Part shown: piece by piece, positions 6,488 through 11,841 of the stretch
How positions within the stretch are numbered: position 1 is the stretch's first letter
Layout: every line of letters begins with the position of its first letter
Origin: JBKJML01 sp046596415
Lineage (GTDB): Bacteria > Actinomycetota > Thermoleophilia > Gaiellales > Gaiellaceae
DNA length: 11,841 nt
Reading direction: 5' to 3'
NCBI GenBank assembly: GCA_046596415.1
Contig: JBKJML010000232.1
Span: 1 to 11,841, forward strand
Program-made: the position numbers and the translations under genes
Notes under the pieces: model-generated
The model's input: the letters and a program-made list of their open reading frames with translations, nothing else
Told to the model about the DNA's origin: nothing
Databases searched by the model: none

Positions 6488-7335
6488 CCGAATCGCCCCG
6501 TCACGTAGTCCTCGGTGCGCCGGTCGGCCGGGGTCGTGAAGATCTTCGAGGTGAGGTCGTACTCGACGAGGATGCCGTGCCGGTCGCCCGTCTCCTCGTT
6601 CACCTCGACGCTGAAGAACGCGGTCATGTCTGCGACCCGCGCGGCCTGCTGCATGTTGTGGGTGACGATCACGATCGAGTAGTCGCGCTTCAGCTCGTGC
6701 ATCAGGTCCTCGATGTGGGTGGTCGAGATCGGATCGAGTGCCGAGGCGGGCTCGTCCATGAGGATCACGTCCGGCTCGACTGCGAGAGCGCGCGCGATGC
6801 AGAGGCGCTGCTGCTGCCCGCCCGAGAGCGCGAGGGCACTCTTCTTGAGCCGGTCCTTGACCTCATCCCAGAGCGCCGCCTGGTGGAGCGCCCGTTCGAC
6901 GCGCTCGTCGAGGTCACTCTTCAGCCCGAGCACGCGGGGGCCATAGGCAATGTTGTCGTAGATCGACTTCGGAAACGGGTTCGGCTTCTGGAAGACCATG
7001 CCGATCAGCTTTCGCACCTCGACCGGATCGACGTCGGCGCCGTAAAGGTCCTCGCCGTGGAACAGCACTTCACCTTGGACGCGGGCGCTCGGGATCAGGT
7101 CGTTCATGCGGTTGAAGCAGCGGATGAACGTGCTCTTGCCGCAGCCGGACGGGCCGATGAAGGCGGTGACGCGGTTGCTGCCGACCTCCAGGGTCACATC
7201 CTTGATCGCCGGAGTACCGGCGTAGGTGACCGTGAGGTTCCGCACTTCGAAGACGGGCTCGTGCGATGAGACGGATTGATGCGCAGCGCCGCGCGCAACG
7301 TCGGCGAGGCGAATCGGCTCGGCGGTCGAGTTCAC
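6484..7335 (-). CDS. pstB: Phosphate ABC transporter ATPase PstB
   Basis: A 283-residue cytoplasmic ATP-binding subunit of the Pst transporter. Visible in order: Walker A GPSGCGKST (61-69), Q-loop FQKPNPFP (115-122), ABC signature LSGGQQQR (170-177), Walker B VILMDEP (190-196), D-loop SALDP and switch His226 in VTHNM. The FQKPNPFP segment and the C-terminal TEDYVTGRFG are typical PstB. It is first in the operon, with an N-terminal extension of about 20 residues before the usual beginning. The start is the GTG at 7335; no other good in-frame start exists before the domain. There is no clear Shine-Dalgarno, but AACACT lies six bases upstream, so a leaderless mRNA from the PHO-box promoter is plausible. 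Confidence 0.95.
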   Translation of the reverse strand: MNSTAEPIRLADVARGAAHQSVSSHEPVFEVRNLTVTYAGTPAIKDVTLEVGSNRVTAFIGPSGCGKSTFIRCFNRMNDLIPSARVQGEVLFHGEDLYGADVDPVEVRKLIGMVFQKPNPFPKSIYDNIAYGPRVLGLKSDLDERVERALHQAALWDEVKDRLKKSALALSGGQQQRLCIARALAVEPDVILMDEPASALDPISTTHIEDLMHELKRDYSIVIVTHNMQQAARVADMTAFFSVEVNEETGDRHGILVEYDLTSKIFTTPADRRTEDYVTGRFG

Positions 7336-7341
7336 GCTGCG

Positions 7342-7408
7342 AGTGTTCCCGCGAACGGCTCCGGCGTGGGCAGCCGCGTGGTGAAGAGGTGGTGAAGAGG
7401 TGGTGAAG
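7342..7408 (-). promoter_or_regulatory. PHO-box promoter of the pst operon (three perfect 11-base repeats)
   Basis: On the - strand CTTCACC occurs at 7408-7402, 7397-7391 and 7386-7380, exactly 11 bases apart, with the linker ACCT conserved between the first copies. A fourth, different unit (GGCTGCC, 7375-7369) continues the phase, and 17 bases after it lies AACACT (7347-7342), a -10-like hexamer six bases from the pstB GTG. Direct repeats of one helical turn containing TTCACC are the known binding pattern of PhoP-type regulators in Streptomyces. The site fills the 76-base gap between phoR and pstB. Binding by the regulator encoded at 8450-9145 is inferred. Confidence 0.8.
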
Positions 7409-7411
7409 CCG

Positions 7412-8335
7412 CTAGCCGGTCGGGAAGCTGCAGCGGATCTCGAGCCCGCGGCCCCGGCCGCCGCGCGCCTCGACCTTGCCTCCGGCCGACGCGACCACGT
7501 GCTTCACGATCGCGAGCCCGAGCCCCGTGCCGCGCGAGGAGCGCGCCCGGTCGGCGCGATAGAAGCGCTCGAACAGACGCGCGAGCTCTGCGTCGTGGAC
7601 GCCGCCGCCGTCGTCTCGCGCGGTGAGCACGACCGCGCCGGGCTCCCGGCCGACACTCAGTACGAGGTGCGAGCCCGGCCCGGCGTGGCGAACGGCGTTC
7701 TCGGCCAGGTTCGCGGCGACGACCCGCAGCATTCGCGGTCGGATCGCGACCGCCGCACCCTCGTCGCCCTCCGCGGCGAGGGCCACGCCGGCGCGGGCCC
7801 CGCTGGGGCCGAGCTCGTCGATCACCTCGCGCAGGATCGGGAGCACTGGCGTCTGGCCGAGCGAGACGACGCGCGTGCCCGACTCGAGCTCAGCGAGGAA
7901 AAGCACTTCGTCGATCAGCTCGCGGATCTGCTCAACCTCGCGCCGGGCCTGCTCGACGAGCGGCGCGACGTCCTCGCCAGGGAGCGCGGCCGTCTCGAGC
8001 AGCGAGAGCAGGCGGGCGAGCGGTGTGCGCAGCTCGTGTGAGACGGCGGCGGTGAAGCCTGAGCGGAGCTCCTCGTAGGCGGCGAGGTCGCCGGCCTCGC
8101 TCAGGTAGACGAGCCGCTCACGGCGGCCGCCGACGAGGTAGGGCACGACGAGGGGCGTCATGCCGCGCCCGCCGGCGAGCAGGTCGGATGGGATCGGGTC
8201 ACCCTCGCGGACTCCGTCGAGGGTCTGGCGCGCCCTGCGGCTGGCGGCGAGGACGATGCCTTGCTCGTCGAGCACGACGACCGACTCGCGGCTCTCCTCG
8301 AGCAGCGTCCGCGCGCGCAGCACCTCGGCGTCCAT
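7412..8335 (-). CDS. phoR: PhoR/SenX3-type sensor histidine kinase without membrane segments
   Basis: A 307-residue two-component histidine kinase. Residues about 10-85 look like a small PAS-type sensor (ESVVVLDEQGIVLAASRRA). The dimerisation helix carries the phospho-acceptor His100 in FTAAVSHELRTPLARL. ATP-binding boxes follow: N-box NLAENAVRH (209-217), G1 DDGGGV (241-246), F-box LFERFYR (254-260) and G2 GTGLGLAIVKH (269-279). No hydrophobic stretch long enough to span a membrane exists, even if the frame is extended upstream to 8440, so the kinase is predicted to be cytosolic. The start at 8335 is chosen because the helix before the PAS begins here and TAGCCT lies 7 bases upstream. It is divergent from its likely partner regulator and directly upstream of the pst operon. 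Confidence 0.9.
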   Translation of the reverse strand: MDAEVLRARTLLEESRESVVVLDEQGIVLAASRRARQTLDGVREGDPIPSDLLAGGRGMTPLVVPYLVGGRRERLVYLSEAGDLAAYEELRSGFTAAVSHELRTPLARLLSLLETAALPGEDVAPLVEQARREVEQIRELIDEVLFLAELESGTRVVSLGQTPVLPILREVIDELGPSGARAGVALAAEGDEGAAVAIRPRMLRVVAANLAENAVRHAGPGSHLVLSVGREPGAVVLTARDDGGGVHDAELARLFERFYRADRARSSRGTGLGLAIVKHVVASAGGKVEARGGRGRGLEIRCSFPTG

Positions 8336-8449
8336 TGCTTTGAGGCTACAGCGGGGGCGCACCTGTGGCCGGCATTCTCCACTTGGAGACGAGCTGGTTA
8401 CCGCCTCGACGCCCCTGAGGTGAGCCCGCTCAGCCATCATCCGTCCTGC
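8336..8449. promoter_or_regulatory. Divergent phoR / response regulator intergenic region
   Basis: The 114 bases between the divergent starts must hold both promoters. For phoR, TAGCCT (8348-8343, - strand) lies 7 bases before the ATG and could drive a leaderless mRNA. Two small symmetric elements are visible: TCTCC/GGAGA with a four-base loop (8376-8389) and TGAGC-CC-GCTCA (8421-8432). Neither a good ribosome site for the regulator nor an 11-base TTCACC repeat was found, so autoregulation through the pst-type box is not supported by the sequence. Confidence 0.4.
8343..8348 (-). promoter_or_regulatory. -10-like hexamer for leaderless phoR
   Basis: TAGCCT on the - strand fits TAnnnT and ends 7 bases before the phoR ATG (8335). 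No Shine-Dalgarno is present, so transcription may begin at the start codon. It supports choosing this start over the upstream in-frame codons. Confidence 0.4.
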
Positions 8450-9145
8450 ATGACCAGGGTTCTCATCATCGAGGACGATGACGTCATCGCCCAGGGGATG
8501 TCACGCCACCTGGCGGCCGCCGGCTTCGACGCGACCGCTGTCTCGAACGGCGAGACGGGGCTCGCCCGGCTGCGGTACGAGCAGCCCGACGTGTGTGTGC
8601 TCGACCTGATGCTTCCCGGGCTCGACGGTTGGCAGGTGCTGGAGCGGGCGCGCGGCGAGGGGATCGGCACGCCGATCGTCGTCGTCTCCGCTCGCGGCAC
8701 TGAGCACGACCGAGTGCACGCGCTCGAGATCGGCGCCGACGATTACCTCGTGAAGCCGTTCTCGATGAAAGAGCTCGCCGCACGGGTCGGCGCCGCCGCC
8801 CGCCGTGGCACGCGCGCGCAGGAGTCGCGACGCGGTGAAGAGGTCGTAGTCGAGGAGCTCCGGCTCGACCCGAAGAACGTCCAGGCGTATGTGGACGGGA
8901 CGAGCGCCGGACTGACTCCGACCGAGTTTCGCCTTCTCTACGCTCTGGCGCTCGAGGAGGGCCGCGTGCTCACCCGCGACGAGCTACTGCAACGTGTCTG
9001 GGGCCGCCGCGCCTCACACCGCGACCGCACGGTCGATGTCTTCGTCCGCAAGCTGCGCGAGAAGATCGACCACCGCGCACCGCGCCACACGTTCATCCAG
9101 ACCCGCTACGGCGTCGGCTACAAGCTGGAGGCCGAGCCGAAGTAG
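8450..9145 (+). CDS. phoP: OmpR-family response regulator, PhoP/RegX3/PhoB type
   Basis: A 231-residue two-component regulator. The receiver domain (1-115) has the acidic pair in IIEDD (6-10), phospho-acceptor Asp52 in VLDLMLPGLDG, Ser80 in VVVSARG and Lys102 in DYLVKPFS. The C-terminal winged helix (about 128-229) is of the OmpR/PhoB class, with TPTEFRLL (about 144-151), the recognition helix in DRTVDVFVRKLREKI, and the wing ending TRYGVGYKLE. It is divergent from a PhoR-type kinase and next to the pst operon, whose promoter carries 11-base repeats typical of PhoP sites, so it is the likely phosphate-starvation activator. The start at 8450 matches the domain beginning; an in-frame GTG at 8420 would add ten residues. 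No Shine-Dalgarno is seen. The symbol could equally be regX3 or phoB. Confidence 0.93.
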   Translation: MTRVLIIEDDDVIAQGMSRHLAAAGFDATAVSNGETGLARLRYEQPDVCVLDLMLPGLDGWQVLERARGEGIGTPIVVVSARGTEHDRVHALEIGADDYLVKPFSMKELAARVGAAARRGTRAQESRRGEEVVVEELRLDPKNVQAYVDGTSAGLTPTEFRLLYALALEEGRVLTRDELLQRVWGRRASHRDRTVDVFVRKLREKIDHRAPRHTFIQTRYGVGYKLEAEPK

Positions 9146-9164
9146 GGCGCTACGAGGCTGCGCC
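9146..9164. terminator. Weak hairpin at the convergent gene ends
   Basis: GGCGC (9146-9150) and GCGCC (9160-9164) could pair around a nine-base loop that contains most of the PASTA-gene stop codon. There is no T-run. With only 4 bases between the two stop codons, transcription from both sides must end inside or beyond the opposing gene unless such a structure acts. Weak evidence. Confidence 0.2.
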
Positions 9165-10508
9165 GACGTACAGGATCACGAGCGATCCCTTGGGCACGCT
9201 CGCATTGGCGCTCGGCGTCTGCGACACCGCGACGCCGACCTGTGACCGGTCAGCCGTGCTCTGCTCGATCACGAGCACCTCGAAGCCGGCGGCTTCGAGC
9301 TTCGTGCGCGCCTCGTCCTGCTTCAGGCCCGCCACGTCCGGAACCGTCGTTGCGGGGGCGGGGTCAGGCCCGGTCGAGACGTTCACCTGCACCGTGTCGC
9401 CGCGCCGCAGCTCGGTGCCGACCGGCTTGGCCTGAGCGACGATCCTGCCCTTGGGCTCCTGGGACGGCACATACTTCACTGCGACCTTCAACCCTTCGTC
9501 ACCGAAGCTGCGAGCGCCGACCGCGAGCTCTTTGCCCACTGCATCCGGCACGGTTGCCTTCGCCGGAGGTGTCGTCGGGGTCGTGGCGGCCGGGGTCGTG
9601 GTGGTGGCCGTCGGGGTCGTGGCCTGCGTCGTCGTCGGCGTGGTCGCAGTTGCGGACGGCGCCTGCGCGACGTTCAGCCGCACCTTGGTGCCTGCGTTGG
9701 CCTTGGCGCCCGCTACCGGGCTCTGCGCAAGGACAGTGCCGGCCGGCTTGTCGGACGGCACCGCGACGAGGTTCACATCGAGCCCGGCGGCCCGCAGCGT
9801 CGCGGTCGCCTCCGACGAGGTCGTGCCGATCACGTCCGGAACCGCGACGGGCTTGCGCCCCTTCGACACCGTCAGCGCTACCGACGAGCCTTCCTTCAGG
9901 TTCGCTCCGGCTGCCGGCACCTGCCGCACGACCGTGCCCGCCTTCTTGTCCGAGAAGGCCTGAGTGAGACTGGACTTGAACTTCGCTGCGGTCAGGTCGG
10001 CGACCGCCGCAGCGGCGGCCTGCCCCACGACATCGGGGACCGTCTCGCGCGGAGGCCCACTCGAAACGCTGAGCAGCACCGTCTTGCCGTCCTCGAGCGT
10101 GGTGCCGCCCTCGGGGGTCTGCTGGACGACGACGCCACGCGGCTTCGGGCTCTCGCGCTGCTCGACCCGGGGCTCGAAGCCGGCCTCGCGAATCATCGCC
10201 TCTGCGGGCTCCTGACGCTGTCCGACGACGAAGGGCACTGTGCTCTCGTCCTGCTGGGAGAAGTAGTAGTACGCGCCGATGCCGGCGAGCACCAAGAGCA
10301 GCAACGCAAGCAGCCCCGGCCAGAGCCGCGGCGGGCGAGGGCGTCGCACGATGACCGCTTCGGTCTCGTCGACGACGACGTCCTCGTGGACGACGGCCTC
10401 CTGGACCACGGTCTCGTCGACCCACTCGTCGCGGACGATCGTCTCGTCCAGCGGATCGATCGGATCGCGAGGATCGACCGGGTCGCGAGGGGGCTGCGGC
10501 TCCATCAC
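9150..10508 (-). CDS. Membrane-anchored protein with five PASTA domains, no kinase domain
   Basis: A 452-residue single-pass protein. Residues 1-60 are a cytoplasmic, Pro/Asp-rich and acidic tail with DETIV (21-25), DETVV (31-35) and DETE (47-50). One membrane helix lies at about 62-83. Five PASTA domains follow outside the cell at about 90-151, 156-216, 221-281, 318-380 and 387-448, most opening with a V-P-D-x-x-G motif. A Thr/Pro/Ala-rich linker (282-316) separates the third and fourth. PASTA domains bind muropeptides or peptidoglycan and usually sit on PknB-type Ser/Thr kinases or class A PBPs; here neither catalytic domain is present. A structural or sensory role at the cell wall is inferred. 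The start may be GTG 10508 or ATG 10505; GGGA lies about 10 bases before the GTG. It converges on the response regulator with 4 bases between stops. Confidence 0.88.
   Translation of the reverse strand: MMEPQPPRDPVDPRDPIDPLDETIVRDEWVDETVVQEAVVHEDVVVDETEAVIVRRPRPPRLWPGLLALLLLVLAGIGAYYYFSQQDESTVPFVVGQRQEPAEAMIREAGFEPRVEQRESPKPRGVVVQQTPEGGTTLEDGKTVLLSVSSGPPRETVPDVVGQAAAAAVADLTAAKFKSSLTQAFSDKKAGTVVRQVPAAGANLKEGSSVALTVSKGRKPVAVPDVIGTTSSEATATLRAAGLDVNLVAVPSDKPAGTVLAQSPVAGAKANAGTKVRLNVAQAPSATATTPTTTQATTPTATTTTPAATTPTTPPAKATVPDAVGKELAVGARSFGDEGLKVAVKYVPSQEPKGRIVAQAKPVGTELRRGDTVQVNVSTGPDPAPATTVPDVAGLKQDEARTKLEAAGFEVLVIEQSTADRSQVGVAVSQTPSANASVPKGSLVILYVGAAS
9555..9665 (-). repeat. Low-complexity Thr/Pro/Ala linker coding repeat
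   Basis: This part of the PASTA gene encodes the Thr-rich linker. On the + strand GGGGTCGTGG recurs at 9577-9586, 9592-9601 and 9613-9622 among further GTCGTGG-like copies. Such sequence is prone to length change by slippage in steps of three and would alter the distance between PASTA domains 3 and 4 without breaking the frame. Confidence 0.6.
10453..10488 (-). repeat. Four 9-base tandem units in the PASTA gene 5' end
   Basis: On the + strand GGATCGATC, GGATCGCGA, GGATCGACC and GGGTCGCGA stand head to tail. They encode the RDPVDPRDPIDP segment of the cytoplasmic tail, a six-residue unit present twice. The short tandem unit suggests expansion by slippage. Confidence 0.65.
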
Positions 10509-10585
10509 GACCGTGTTTTCCCACGCGACGACTTTCTACGCCTGCCGAACGCAAACCCATCCTGGGGACGGTTAGAGTCGACGGG
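10509..10585. promoter_or_regulatory. Divergent PASTA gene / oxidoreductase promoter region
   Basis: Seventy-seven bases separate the two divergent starts. Toward the oxidoreductase, TAGAGT (10573-10578) is a -10 candidate. Toward the PASTA gene, TAGAAA on the - strand (10538-10533) is a weaker -10 candidate, followed by GGGA as a possible ribosome site. No clear -35 boxes or operators were seen. Confidence 0.4.
10573..10578 (+). promoter_or_regulatory. -10 hexamer for a leaderless oxidoreductase mRNA
   Basis: TAGAGT fits TAnnnT and ends exactly 7 bases before the ATG at 10586. This is the distance at which transcription would begin at or next to the start codon, and no Shine-Dalgarno is present. 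Leaderless starts of this form are common in actinobacteria. Confidence 0.55.
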
Positions 10586-11356
10586 ATGACGACCGTCGGG
10601 CTGCTGTATCCAGGGGAGATGGGCGCGATGGTCGCGGCGACCTGCGTCGCCGAGGTGACCTGGGCCTCCGAGGGAAGAAGCGGCGCCACACGCGCCCGGG
10701 CCGACCAGCTCGGGCTCACGGACGCGGGCACGCTCGCCGAGCTCGTATCCCGCAGCGACGTGATCCTCTCGATCTGTCCGCCCGCTGTTGCCGAGCACAC
10801 CGCCCGTGAGGTCGCCGCCGTCGGCTTCGACGGCCTCTACGTCGACGCGAACGCCATCTCCCCGGCTCGCGCGCAACGGATCGCCGCCCTCTTCGAGCGA
10901 GCGGTCGACGGCTCGATCGTCGGCCGCGAGACGATCCACCTGTACCTCTCGGGCGACCCGGTCGAACTGGCTGTCGTCGCAGCGCTCTTCGACCCCGGTC
11001 GGCTGACCGCGATCCCACTCGACGGCGGCATCGGTGCCGCGTCCGCGCTGAAGGTCGCCTTCGCGAGCTGGAACAAGATCGGCATCGCCCTCGCAGCCCA
11101 GTCGCTCTCCCTCGCCCGCGCCTGGGGCCTCGAGGAGGCGCTCGCCGCCGAGGGGGTCGAGCCGCGCGGCGTCGTCCGTGCGGGTGGCCGCGCCTGGCGC
11201 TGGGTGGCCGAGATGGAGGAGATCGGCGACACCTTCGCCGAGGTCGGGCTGCCGGACGGGATCGCACGAGGCGCGGCCGACCTCTACGCGCGCTGGGACG
11301 AGCACCGCGACACCGACGTCCCGCTCGAGCGGCTGCTCGACGACCTGCGGGAATAG
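10586..11356 (+). CDS. 6-phosphogluconate dehydrogenase-like oxidoreductase with DUF1932 domain
   Basis: A 256-residue soluble protein of the beta-hydroxyacid dehydrogenase superfamily. The N-terminal Rossmann fold shows the nucleotide loop GLLYPGEMGAMVA (5-17), a G-x-x-x-P-G-x-M-G variant. SDVILSICPP (57-66) and VDANAISP (86-93) are the usual second and third strands of the fold. The central helix GGIGAASALKVAFASWNKIGIAL (147-169) holds the likely catalytic Lys156 and the nearby Asn163-Lys164. The C-terminus (about 190-240) with RAWRWVAEMEEIGDTF and GLPDGIARGAADLY is the DUF1932 signature. It probably reduces or oxidises a small hydroxyacid with NAD(P)H; the substrate cannot be told. It is followed after 9 bases by a haloalkane dehalogenase gene; a shared pathway is only a guess. 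Confidence 0.85.
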   Translation: MTTVGLLYPGEMGAMVAATCVAEVTWASEGRSGATRARADQLGLTDAGTLAELVSRSDVILSICPPAVAEHTAREVAAVGFDGLYVDANAISPARAQRIAALFERAVDGSIVGRETIHLYLSGDPVELAVVAALFDPGRLTAIPLDGGIGAASALKVAFASWNKIGIALAAQSLSLARAWGLEEALAAEGVEPRGVVRAGGRAWRWVAEMEEIGDTFAEVGLPDGIARGAADLYARWDEHRDTDVPLERLLDDLRE

Positions 11357-11359
11357 AGT
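11354..11359 (+). promoter_or_regulatory. -10-like TAGAGT overlapping the oxidoreductase stop codon
   Basis: The same hexamer as at 10573 occurs 6 bases before the dehalogenase ATG (11366). Its first three bases are the TAG stop of the upstream gene. No Shine-Dalgarno lies between the genes, so this could give the dehalogenase its own leaderless transcript. Confidence 0.4.
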
Positions 11360-11365
11360 CCGCCG

Positions 11366-11841
11366 ATGGACGCCTATCGCACCCCAGACGAGCGCTTCGA
11401 GGGCCTGCCGGACTACGACTTCGCGCCGAACTACCTGGAGCAGGACGGCCTCCGGATGCACTACGTCGACGAGGGCGAGGGACAGCCGGTGCTGCTGCTT
11501 CACGGCGAGCCGACGTGGGCGTACCTCTACCGGACGATCATCCCGGAGCTGAGGCCGACAGCCCGCGCGATCGCGCCCGACTACTTCGGCTTCGGCCGCT
11601 CCGACAAGCCGCTCTCGATCGACGACTACTCCTACGACCGCCACGTCGCGTCGATCCGCCGTCTCGTCGAGCACCTCGACCTGACGGGGCTGACAGTCGT
11701 CGTCCAGGACTGGGGCGGCCCAATCGGCCTGCGGCTCGCGGTCGAGAGCCCGGAGCGCGTCGCGCGGCTCGTGATCCTGAACACCGGCATCGGCGGCGGC
11801 CGCGCGCCTTCCGAGGAGTGGCTGCGCTTCCGCGCCTTCGT
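11366..11841 (+). CDS. Haloalkane dehalogenase, DhlA-like (3' end outside the window)
   Basis: The first 158 residues of an alpha/beta-hydrolase, cut by the window edge at roughly half the usual 300 or so. It resembles DhlA of Xanthobacter (HLD-I) from the very N-terminus: YRTPDERF (4-11), PNYL, LLHGEPTWAYLYR (44-56), IAPDYFGFGRSDKP (69-82) and VVQDWGGPIGL (112-122). Asp115 is the predicted nucleophile that attacks the carbon-halogen bond, Trp116 a halide-stabilising residue, and Glu48 contributes to the oxyanion hole as in DhlA. The His, second acid and cap domain lie beyond the edge. It would be cytosolic, converting haloalkanes to alcohols. The physiological substrate is unknown; epoxide hydrolase is a less likely alternative because HGEPTW and QDWGG favour dehalogenase. 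Confidence 0.85.
   Translation, partial: MDAYRTPDERFEGLPDYDFAPNYLEQDGLRMHYVDEGEGQPVLLLHGEPTWAYLYRTIIPELRPTARAIAPDYFGFGRSDKPLSIDDYSYDRHVASIRRLVEHLDLTGLTVVVQDWGGPIGLRLAVESPERVARLVILNTGIGGGRAPSEEWLRFRAF

Noticed and set aside
8420..8449. GTG at 8420 as the start of the response regulator
   Set aside because: The ten extra residues precede the conserved receiver beginning TRVLIIEDD and no well-placed Shine-Dalgarno lies before it; the ATG at 8450 fits the family.
9499..10800. 433-codon - strand frame overlapping the PASTA gene and the oxidoreductase start
   Set aside because: Arg/Gly-rich low-complexity product, a frame shadow of the PASTA gene, which has clear domain structure in its own frame.
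10505..11674. 389-codon - strand frame opposite the oxidoreductase and dehalogenase
   Set aside because: No recognisable motif; the + strand frames carry the Rossmann/DUF1932 and dehalogenase motifs. Long antisense frames are expected in GC-rich DNA.
1..11841. CRISPR arrays, tRNA/rRNA genes, insertion sequences, attachment sites or phage defence genes
   Set aside because: I looked for repeat-spacer patterns, terminal inverted repeats, transposase motifs and RNA-like segments and found none.

Overview
The window is GC-rich, has almost no non-coding space, and reads as chromosomal DNA of a high-GC actinobacterium. A Thermoleophilia/Solirubrobacterales-like source would fit, but that is inference from composition and gene content. 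Supporting signs are a PstS lipoprotein, a PASTA-domain membrane protein, several starts without a Shine-Dalgarno but with a -10-like hexamer 6-7 bases upstream, and 11-base GTTCACC/CTTCACC repeats typical of actinobacterial phosphate-regulon sites. No rRNA, tRNA, CRISPR array or mobile element is visible.

From left to right, bases 1-262 are mostly leader, with a doubtful 54-codon reading frame. A PhoU-like DUF47 protein and a PiT phosphate permease follow on the + strand (263-1996) as a two-gene low-affinity phosphate uptake unit. Running toward it on the - strand is the high-affinity system (7335 down to 2003), in the unusual order pstB-phoU-pstS-pstC-pstA-pstS. The first five genes are joined by 1- or 4-base stop/start overlaps. 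The last, a second pstS, sits behind a 117-base gap with its own promoter. A PhoR-type histidine kinase (8335-7412, - strand) and a PhoP/RegX3-type response regulator (8450-9145, + strand) are divergent and lie directly upstream of the pst operon.

Beyond the regulator are a kinase-less membrane protein with five PASTA domains (- strand, 10508-9150), a 6-phosphogluconate-dehydrogenase-like oxidoreductase with a DUF1932 C-terminus (10586-11356, +), and the first half of a DhlA-like haloalkane dehalogenase (11366 to the edge, +). These look like neighbours rather than part of the phosphate system.

The best regulatory signal is a pair of matching promoters. Upstream of pstB there are three perfect 11-base repeats of CTTCACC. 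Upstream of the distal pstS there is a degenerate version with the same 11-base phase, the same fourth element (GGnTGCCCAC) and the same 17-base distance to a -10-like hexamer. This predicts that the response regulator encoded here activates both the pst operon and the extra pstS under phosphate limitation. The kinase has no membrane segment, so it presumably reads phosphate status inside the cell or from PstB/PhoU. I see no clearly undescribed system; the content is a well-organised Pho regulon with some atypical features.
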